Below, one piece after another: positions 57,430 to 64,000 of a DNA stretch of 64,000 nt. The translations under genes and the position numbers were made by a program. Each line of letters opens with the position of its first letter. Position 1 is the first letter of the stretch. Below the pieces are notes generated by a model. The model did not search any database. It saw nothing but the letters and a program-made list of their open reading frames with translations, and had not been told where the DNA came from. This stretch comes from Bactrocera neohumeralis (lineage: Eukaryota; Arthropoda; Insecta; Diptera; Tephritidae), in the NCBI RefSeq assembly GCF_024586455.1, contig NC_065921.1, positions 66,837,528 to 66,901,527 of the forward strand. Direction: 5' to 3'.

Positions 57430-58713
57430 TAGGTCTACAACTTTGCTTCCGCCGTTTTGCAATAGATGTCTCTAGGGTCAAGCACTGGTCGATTAAATCG
57501 TTTTATATCGATCTTGGACATCAGTGTCAACACTAACCCAAAAAAATATTTGTTGAGATCTGTTTGCATAAAAAATTTATTCTCAACTGAAAATGTCACT
57601 TTTTGAGCCGAATTCTCGACATTTGCGGGAAATTTTGCTTTTCTTTTTTAATTTCAAGAAAACTGCGGCTGAGGCTCATCGAATGGGGACTGTCCTAAGT
57701 GAAAGAACATGTCGCGAATGGTTTCAACGTTTTAAGAATGGTGTTTATGAAATCGAAGACCGGCATGGTAGTGGAAGGGAGAAGATTTTCGAAGATGCTG
57801 AACTGGAAGCATTACTCGACCAAGATGCGTTTCAAACCCAAGAGGAATTGGCCGAATCGTTGCAAGTGACACAGCAAGCCGTATCAAAACGCCTCAAAGC
57901 CATGGGAATGATTCAGAAACAAGGAAACTGGGTTCCTTACGACTTGAAACCAAGAGATGTCGAACGGCGCTTCTTTGCATGTCAACAGCTGCTTCAAAGG
58001 CACAACCGAAAGGGATTTTTACATCGCATTGTAATTGGCGGCGAAAAATGGGTCCACTACGATAATCCTAAGCGAAGAAAGTCATGTGGAAAACCTGGAC
58101 ATGCCTCCAAGTGGACGGCAAAACCGAACATTCACGGCGCCAAGGTCATGCTGTGCATTTAGTGGGACCAGCTGCGGGTGATATATTATGAGCTGCTAAA
58201 GCCAAGTGAAACCATCACAGGAGATCGATATCGAACACAATAGATGCGTTTGAGCCGAGCACTAAAAGAAAAACGGCCACAGAACGAGGAAAGACACGAT
58301 AAAGTCATTCTCCAGCATGACAATGCTCGGCCTCATGTCGCAAAGGTGGTCAAAAAATATTTGGAGACGCTGAAATGGCAGATCTTATCCCACCCGCCGT
58401 ATTCTCCAGACGTTGCGCCATCTGACTACCACTTGTTCCGATCGATGGCACACGGTCTAGCTAACGAGCACCTCAGTTCTTATGCAGAAGTCAAAAATTG
58501 GATTGATACTTGGATCGACTCGAAAGACGAGGAGTTCTTTCGTCACGGAATACGCATGCTGCCAGAAAGATGGTCAAAAGTAGTAGCTATCGACGGCCAA
58601 TATTTTGAGTAACATTTTTGTTATGTATAGTATATAAAATTTATTATGTTTTATACAATAAAGCCTTAAATTTACAAAAAAAAAAAAATGGCGGAAGCAA
58701 AGTTGTAGACCAA
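57430..58713 (+). mobile_element. Full-length mariner element (mauritiana/Mos1-like)
   Basis: This 1284-bp element has TIRs of about 28 bp (GGTCTACAACTTTGCTTCCG at the left, complement at the right) and TA on both sides. Length, TIR and single long coding region are typical of mariner. An A-run of about 13 bases lies just before the right TIR. Only point-type damage is seen in the transposase, so the insertion is relatively young. Confidence 0.9.
57593..58612 (+). pseudogene. Mos1-like mariner transposase with two stops and a lost aspartate
   Basis: The 339-residue protein is colinear with the mauritiana-subfamily transposase, which cuts and pastes its own element. It has MSLFEPNSRHLREIL, WFQRFKNGVYEIEDR, AESLQVTQQAVSKRLKAMG, the WVPYDL motif, IVIGGEKWVHYDNPKRRKS, ILQHDNARPHVA and SHPPYSPDVAPSDYHLF, ending RWSKVVAIDGQYFE. 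Thirty-four residues separate the last two aspartates (DD34D). The first catalytic aspartate of T-G-D-E-K-W is glycine here. TAG codons replace Trp at 58160 and probably Gln at 58241. The frame is otherwise intact. Linker residues GRP are also changed (SGREK). Confidence 0.9.
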
Positions 58714-58850
58714 TATATAAAATTGGGGGAAAACTTGACCTAGCTCTCATATAACCAAATTTCAGGGAGCATTATTATTAGTATTGGCAAAAATAAATAA
58801 AATGGGGTCGATACTATCCCCAAATCCCATATACTACATATGTATAATGA

Positions 58851-59117
58851 TATTCGTTTCTGTGATATGTTCGATTGATACATTCTCAGCGGTTTATCTT
58901 CCGAGTTTTCCAAAATAGAAAATTAGTAGCTGGAAAAATAAGGAAACTACGGGAAAAGCAACGATACTCATCCCAGCCGTGTGTTCAATTTATAATTGGG
59001 ATTTTTGATACGTTGCTTGTAACGTTCTGAAATCGAAGACAAAAAGCTGAGGAACATTTTCGATCCATTTATTCAAATACGAATAAAAATGGCCGCAGAA
59101 CTAAAAGTTGACGAAGA
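58851..59117. other. Short spacer
   Basis: Nothing supported, although the last part may extend the hAT-like fragment in a shifted frame (LRNIFDPFIQ-like reading). Confidence 0.3.
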
Positions 59118-59441
59118 AAAACCAAAAATCTGGGCCGACAAACAAAACGCGAAAATTTCTGCGTGAGAACTTGCGTCGAATACTACAGGGTCTCAGTGTA
59201 CATTCCTCTTTTGGATACAAACGGAGAAGGTTTGAAGACGTGCTTTTGTAGAGAAGTATTGGATGGATTTCAACTAAGTTTGCTGCTTCCAGAAAAAGCA
59301 TGTGCTTTGAAAACCAAAGAAATTAAAAGTCTTATTGACTGCTTGATAAATAAATTCAAAGGCCTTTTGGATAATGACAACGTCGTGCGACGTTTGAAAC
59401 TCAAAGGTGAACTTGATCACTGGCAGTGCCATTGGGGGTAG
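59118..59441 (+). pseudogene. hAT-like (THAP12/ZMYM1-related) transposase fragment
   Basis: The frame reads KNLGRQTKRENF, then VEYYRVSVYIPLLDT and later LDGFQLSLLLPEKACALKT, IKSLIDCLINKF and LKLKGELDHWQCHWG. The order (RQT-x-R, E-Y-Y-R-x-S-V-Y-I-P-x-L-D, then the L-L-P helix and E-L-x-x-W) matches the region before the dimerisation domain of hAT-type transposases and their domesticated relatives. No start, no catalytic part and no end are present, and an upstream frameshift is likely. It could also be an exon fragment of a host gene derived from hAT, but nothing supports that here. Confidence 0.55.
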
Positions 59442-59564
59442 AATTATCGAGCATTTGAAAGGTTGAAGAACTGCGTTGTAGACCTATGTATATATACCCC
59501 ATAATTCATAGTTTTTCTCGCATATTCTGTATACTTCCTGCCACGAATGCGAACTCTAGATGCT

Positions 59565-60496
59565 CTTTTTCGAGAATCGGGATCGGGAAGGACCTCTCCG
59601 AGCCGTTCGATACCAAACGAGGTTTTAGACAAGGCGACTCCCTATCGTGCGACTTCTTCAATCTGCTGCTGGAGAAAATTATTCGAGCTGCAGAACTTAA
59701 TCGAGCAGGTACAATCTTTTATAAGAGTGTACAGCTGCTGGCGTATGCCGATGATATTGATATCATCGGCCTCAACACCCGCGTCGTTAGTTCTGCTTTC
59801 TCCAGGCTGGACAAGGAAGCACAGAAAATGGGTCTTGCAGTGAACGAGGGCAAGACGAAATATCTCCTGTCATCAAACAAACAGTCGTCGCTCTCGCGAC
59901 TTGGCTCTCACGTCACTGTTGACAGTCATAACCTTGAAGTTGTAGATTGCTCTTGCCAGCAGGTGCTACTTCGGACTGAGTAGGCAATTGAGAAGCAAAG
60001 TCCTCTCTCGACAAACAAAAACCAATCTCTATAAGTCACTCATAATTCCCGTCCTGCTATATAGTGCAGAGGACGATGACAGCAACCGATGAGTCGACGT
60101 TACGAGTTTTCGAGAGAAAGGTTCTGTGAAAGATTTATGGTCCTTTGCGCATTGGCCACGGCGAATATCGCATTCGATGGAACAATGAGCTGTACGAGAT
60201 ATACGATGACATTGACATAGTTCAGCGAATTAAAAGACAGCGGTTACGCTGGCTAGGTCATGTTGTCCGGTTGGATGAAAACACTCCAGCTCTGAAGGTA
60301 TTCGACGCAGTACTCGCCGGGGGAAGCAGAGGAAGAGGAAGACCACCACTCCGTTGGAAGGACCAAGTGGAGAAAGACCTGGCTTCGCTTGGAATATCCA
60401 ATTGGCGCCACATAGCGAAAAGAAGAAACGACTGACGCGCTGTTGTTAACTCGGCTATAATCGCGTAAGCGGTGTCTACACCAATTAAGAAGAAGA
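59565..60496 (+). mobile_element. Non-LTR retrotransposon (LINE) 3' part with reverse transcriptase remnant
   Basis: Frame 59486-59983 carries FDTKRGFRQGDSLSCDFFNLLLE (reverse transcriptase motif 4-5) and the catalytic QLLAYADDIDIIG. It continues through MGLAVNEGKTKY and a frameshift near 59960. FGLSRQLRSKVLSRQTKTNLYKSLIIPVLLYSAE follows in another frame, and a deletion near 60070 and a TGA near 60127 precede RWNNELYEIYDDIDIVQRIKRQRLRWLGHVVRLDE at 60145-60435. The 3' end around TATAATCGCGTAAGCGGTG recurs, inverted, at 40365-40400. Clade not assigned. Confidence 0.8.
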
Positions 60497-60499
60497 ATG

Positions 60500-62209
60500 G
60501 TTAAAACTATCATTTTTCATGAACTGTTAACTCAATACATACTCACTTCATCAATAATAGCGTTGTCACGATTATGTGTCTTCTTTTAATTTAGTTATTT
60601 GTCTTTTTATAAAAATTATGGCTGTGTTTCTTATTTTATTTTTATTTTTTACTTTTAATTAACTTAATTATTATTTTTTGGTTTTTAATTTTTATAAATA
60701 TTTTTTTATTTCAGTGCTTAATTTTCAACTCTTTCTAAATACCTTTTGCTTTACTTAATTTTAATGTCATTAATTTGTTTACTTTTCAGTACAGACAGAT
60801 TAATCGATAAATATCACTCATACGCCCCCGGCTCAGTGACGTCAATGCATGTAAAATCTACGACATCGCTTCAGTATACAAACTATTAGACGAAACGACT
60901 ATTTTACAGTTAAATGCAATTTGAAAATGTGAATAGACGCAGGCCAAGTAAATTGCTTCTATTAAGAAAAGTTAAAGCTAATTTAATTTAATTCATTTGA
61001 TACACTTTGCGGTCTGCTGACTTGCGATTCATCCACAAGCAATGTACGTGTGTTTCTGTGTGTGCGCACGTAGCTTTAAATTGCGAAAGATTTATATTGC
61101 CATTAGTAAATTTATTTTACGCGCACGTCCTTCGCACGACCCATCGATTGCAGCTGCCTGTCTACATATGTATGTACATATGTACGCAGTGCTACCGGCA
61201 GCTTGAAATCTAAGCGCCGCGCACGCACTTCTCTGCCAAAACATTGCATCACGCTGTTTATATTCTATGACATTTCCTCTTTTTCTCTACCAAAAAAAGA
61301 ACAAAACAGTAAAGAGTACAAAGAGCAATTCGTATAGTAGGAAAGTCACTGTCATGGCCAACTCAAACGAAATTCATATGATCATTGTGATAGAACCACC
61401 AAGGGTAATGCTATTTTTTTATGTTTAGCATAAGTTCATTTATATTAAATGTAATACTAAATTTATATAAATTATTTGTCTGACAATGCATAAATTATTG
61501 GCCACTTGCAGTTCTCTGGCCAGCAGCGCTGCTTGAGAGGCATGGTGCACCGAGGCAAAGAGCTTACGCCACAAATTCATCAGCCGCCTAGTGTGCTATC
61601 GACCCAGTGGCCACGTCAACCAATCAAACACACATCTACGCTCACACGCCTCTTTGTATACAATTTCACGGCAACGGCATTGTGTAAACAGAACTCAAGT
61701 GATATGTGTGTTTAATTGTATGTGTGTTAGTGACGTCTTCATTCATTACCTTCCGATCACTCGCTCTTCATGTTGGCTAACCGTTAATACTACGTATATA
61801 TGTATATATCTACATCTGTTGTATGTGTCACAATATCTTTGTTGAGGTGCTAATGAAATGTGTAAATAACTTCTTGTCATTGACTACCGACAGTGTAAAT
61901 TCAAAATGTAAAAAGAGGACTAAATAAACAAAAACAAAATATTATATAGTAACCTGTTTCTATATGTGTGCTCTGGGCATGCAGCAATACAATGTTCCTT
62001 TTATACTACAAGGGAGAATTATTTTCAAAACAAAGGAGCACCTCTAGGCCGTGAATATGTATGGTATAGTTCAGTGACTCGATACATTCATTATTTGAGC
62101 AAATTCTTTAAATGAAATCACAAGTGCAGCAAATATCGGTTTTTAACTTTAACTCGCCGTTTTTTAATTTACATCAATACAATCGTAAAAAGAGTTTTTT
62201 GAGGCTTCA
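60500..62209. other. Low-copy stretch with possible promoter patches
   Basis: No coding sequence is supported. A perfect CRE (TGACGTCA) is at 60837-60844, and GC-richer DNA lies at about 61120-61230 and 61500-61650. The frames at 61506-61845 have no known motif. Confidence 0.35.
60837..60844. promoter_or_regulatory. Perfect palindromic CRE site
   Basis: TGACGTCA is the full CREB/ATF consensus. No transcription start is visible nearby, so use is uncertain; one 8-mer match in 64 kb is expected about once by chance. Confidence 0.3.
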
Positions 62210-62938
62210 TTTTTATACTGTTATATTTGACAATAAAAGGGAGTGATTTAATGCCAAATCTGGACTATGCGGAAGATGACTCATCAAATCGATGTTTTGA
62301 GTGCTTAAAAATGCAATTGTTTCAGTCGATGTTTGAGAGCTTGCATTAAAGTGGTAAAGAATGATCCGGTGATTGGTTTTCCTGATTTCTTGAAAGGCAA
62401 CTGCCAAATAAATGTCTCACAATTTCCTGTCCTAGGTTTTTCTAGTGCTATGGTTGCGACTTATTCAAGCATTTGCTTGCAAGTATCATCATGCTCATCT
62501 TGAAACACCCATACAGTCTAGTGCTGTGCACTTTCAGGCTCATTCGTATAAATCCATGATTCATCATCTGTCACGTTGTCATAGACATGTTTCGAAGTAC
62601 CGTTATCGTATTTTTTAACATTTCACTCGACCAACCGACACGAACTTTTTTTAATCGATCAACAAATTGTGTGTGATCCTACATTAAAAATTTGTTGCTG
62701 ATGCGTTAATACACGTCAAAAGTTGTAAAAAATAAACATGCGAAAATACGATTTATTCCATTTTTGATCGAAATGAATATTTTAAGTTACTGTAAACAAC
62801 ACAAATGGTGCTCGTATGTCAAAACGGTCTGAGTATGTACAACTTCGAAAATGTCGAGCTTTACGATGAAGTTGTGAGTTGCCAGATGGTTACCAAATCC
62901 CGAAATATAAAAGGCTACCTACGTATTGGTACAAAAAT
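62210..62938 (-). pseudogene. Decayed mariner element and transposase
   Basis: On the minus strand the leader starts near 62938 (TTTTTGTACCAATACG) and the ATG region is at about 62760. The translation then shows MVTDDESWIYTNEPESAQH at about 62490-62585 (first catalytic aspartate kept), VWVFQDEHD, and after a deletion FQEIRKTNHRIILYHFNASSQTS and SHLPHSPDLALNHSLL at 62213-62407. The second aspartate (H-D-N-A) is phenylalanine and the third (P-N-D) is histidine. About half of the protein is missing. Confidence 0.75.
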
Positions 62939-63346
62939 ATAAATACGTATCGCACACTAACTGTCAAATACCAAACAAACGGTCTACGTCTTTCGTAACT
63001 TAACAACTTAACCGAATTTTTTTTAAGTTTTAATAAGCACATTAAAATTATTAAAATGGTCATATTTAACCCTTTCGGACCTGTTGGGACACATACATCC
63101 CAGAAAAAGTTTTCTCATAACTAAATTCTTAATTTTCCATTTAAACTCATTTAAAACTGTCCCGTCTGATATTTTGAAGTTCAGGTAACGGCTCTGTGTT
63201 TTTTTTGTGCTAAAATTGTAAACAAAAGACGCTCAGCTTTCTTCGGAATGTTACTGTGCTTTCATCAATTGCTATTTTCATGTGAATATTCAGTGATTTT
63301 AGTGAATATAAGTATTCAAAAGAGTGTTCTGGATCGCTGTAATTAG

Positions 63347-63550
63347 GTAAGTAATATTAGTAAGTAATATATAATAATATAATCTAGTAATATTTCAGTT
63401 TTTAAGTGTTATTATGGGAATTTTTATTTATGGGATCTATGTGTCCCGTTAGGTTTATTTGTTGGTATAAATATGTCCCGTTTAGAGCTTGCCGACATTC
63501 TTTAACTTTTAGTAAATTACGAAAATATGTACTATAAACCTGTTTTTTAG
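63347..63550 (+). other. Probable 5' UTR intron of the piggyBac-like gene
   Basis: AG|GTAAGTAA at 63345-63354 is a near-perfect 5' splice site, and CCTGTTTTTTAG ending at 63550 is a good 3' splice site, 14 bases before the ATG at 63565. The 204-bp length is ordinary for flies. No transcript evidence is available. Confidence 0.5.
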
Positions 63551-63564
63551 ACAAACTTTGCACA

Positions 63565-63984
63565 ATGTCAAGAAAACTAAATGAGGATGATATATTAGTC
63601 CAGCTTGTGGAGTGTGACGAATCTGGTGACCTTTCTGACGTCGATTTTTCAGATGGAAGTGAAGATAATTACGAGCCCTCTGATGATGAAAGTTGTCTAA
63701 CAGACAAATCTGACGAAAATAATGAAGGAAATTCTTCTAACAATGATGATTTGCAATCAATAGAAAGCGGCGAAAATAATAATATGCCATACTTCGAAAA
63801 TGTTACGGTTTGGTCAATACCTGATGAGAGTTTCCAGCCGCGTAAGATAATTCAAGCTCAACGAATCCCTAACATTGCTACACATTTCAGCCGATCTGAC
63901 TCGGTAATAGAAATACTCAATAAAATATTTCCTAAAAAAAGCTTGCTTATTTACATAACAAATTTGCCTCCAACTAATGCGTAA
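63565..63984 (+). CDS. PiggyBac-like transposase, first coding exon (partial)
   Basis: The 139-residue frame starts MSRKLNEDDILVQL, followed by an acidic, Ser/Asn-rich segment (residues 18-75: SDVDFSDGSEDNYEPSDDES) as in PGBD-type N-termini. VTVWSIPDESFQPRKIIQAQRIPN and IATHFSRSDSVIEILNKIFPKK correspond to the start of the conserved DDE_Tnp_1_7 domain. The frame ends at 63984, but GTAAGT begins at 63981, so the exon more likely ends at 63980 and splices onward outside the window. The catalytic aspartates would lie in later exons. No damage is seen in this part. It could be an active element or a domesticated gene. Confidence 0.7.
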   Translation: MSRKLNEDDILVQLVECDESGDLSDVDFSDGSEDNYEPSDDESCLTDKSDENNEGNSSNNDDLQSIESGENNNMPYFENVTVWSIPDESFQPRKIIQAQRIPNIATHFSRSDSVIEILNKIFPKKSLLIYITNLPPTNA

Positions 63985-64000
63985 GTCTCCAAAATATGCT

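Larger units (their letters stand above)
56990..58850. repeat. Helentron-like repeat X, copy 3, split by a mariner element
   Basis: The parts 56990-57429 and 58714-58850 match repeat X at 19985-20660 in order (AAAACTTTGCACAAATAAT, CATAGGTACCGAATG, GTGTTTTACTGTTAACGGTG; then AACTTGACCTAGCTCTC). The mariner inserted into a TA after GTTAAAAA, where copy 1 is uninterrupted. Confidence 0.65.
63066..64000 (+). mobile_element. 5' part of a piggyBac-like element, cut by the window edge
   Basis: TTAA at 63066-63069 is followed by CCCTTTCGGACC, the CCC-start typical of piggyBac termini. A subterminal palindrome (TGGGA/TCCCA at 63085-63102) follows. A leader with a probable intron (63347-63550) precedes a transposase-like frame at 63565. 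The motif TGTCCCGT recurs at 63158, 63442 and 63474. The other terminus lies beyond position 64000. Confidence 0.75.

Noticed and set aside
1..64000. CRISPR array, bacterial operon or endosymbiont DNA
   Set aside because: No regularly spaced identical repeats and no ribosome-binding-site-linked gene strings; all protein similarity is to animal transposons.

Overview
The window looks like intergenic or intronic DNA from a higher dipteran, and a tephritid fruit fly is my best guess. The composition is AT-rich, CATA/TATG microsatellites are frequent, and the transposon community (Mos1-like and other mariners, DD41D rosa-type and DD37D maT-type elements, GTCY-bearing Helentron-derived repeats, jockey-like LINEs) is typical of fly genomes. 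I see no rRNA, tRNA, CRISPR array, bacterial operon or clear host protein-coding gene. Nearly everything that can be read as protein is transposase or reverse transcriptase, and nearly all of it is broken. Species, family names and element names are inference; the terminal repeats, target duplications, stops and frames are read from the sequence.

Left part (1-16400). The first 5.6 kb is low-copy AT-rich DNA with a GC-richer, promoter-like patch holding CRE-like motifs near 1.84-1.97 kb. Then come a nearly open DD37D transposase (6424-7323), a decayed DD41D element (7714-8858), a 58-bp retroposon stub with a perfect 12-bp duplication (9998-10055), an internally deleted mariner (11153-~12012), a LINE 3' fragment, a TA-flanked MITE (12461-13271) that contains a second, mariner-derived MITE (12595-13147), and a Tc1-like element (13874-15352) that contains a TTAA-flanked MITE (14528-15182).

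Middle (16400-34900). A three-level nest lies at 16438-18671: a Helentron-derived repeat broken by a DD41D element, which is itself broken by a jockey-like LINE. It is followed by a TIR-bounded IS630/mariner-like element (18832-20767), a nested repeat block (22545-23710), two more copies of the mariner-derived MITE, more DD41D and Tc1 remnants, a 0.5-0.6 kb local duplication (30703-32104), a second TTAA MITE and a TTA-flanked Harbinger-type MITE.

Right part (35000-64000). There are three copies of a 1-kb Helentron-type repeat (one inserted in a DD41D element, one carrying a LINE fragment), a GC-rich LINE 5'-like segment, two mariner transposase pseudogenes (one full-length and Mos1-like with TIRs), a pogo-type MITE, a foldback element, a hAT-like fragment and a LINE reverse transcriptase fragment. 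At the very end is the start of a piggyBac-like element whose first coding exon looks intact and ends on a splice donor, so the rest lies outside the window.

The elements do not form a pathway; their relations are those of insertion history and parasitism. Two patterns stand out. A four-copy MITE family keeps an open frame for a transposase DNA-binding domain without the catalytic domain. Two repeat subfamilies share one architecture: a 5' palindromic end, a GTCY microsatellite, and a 3' hairpin with a fixed tail.
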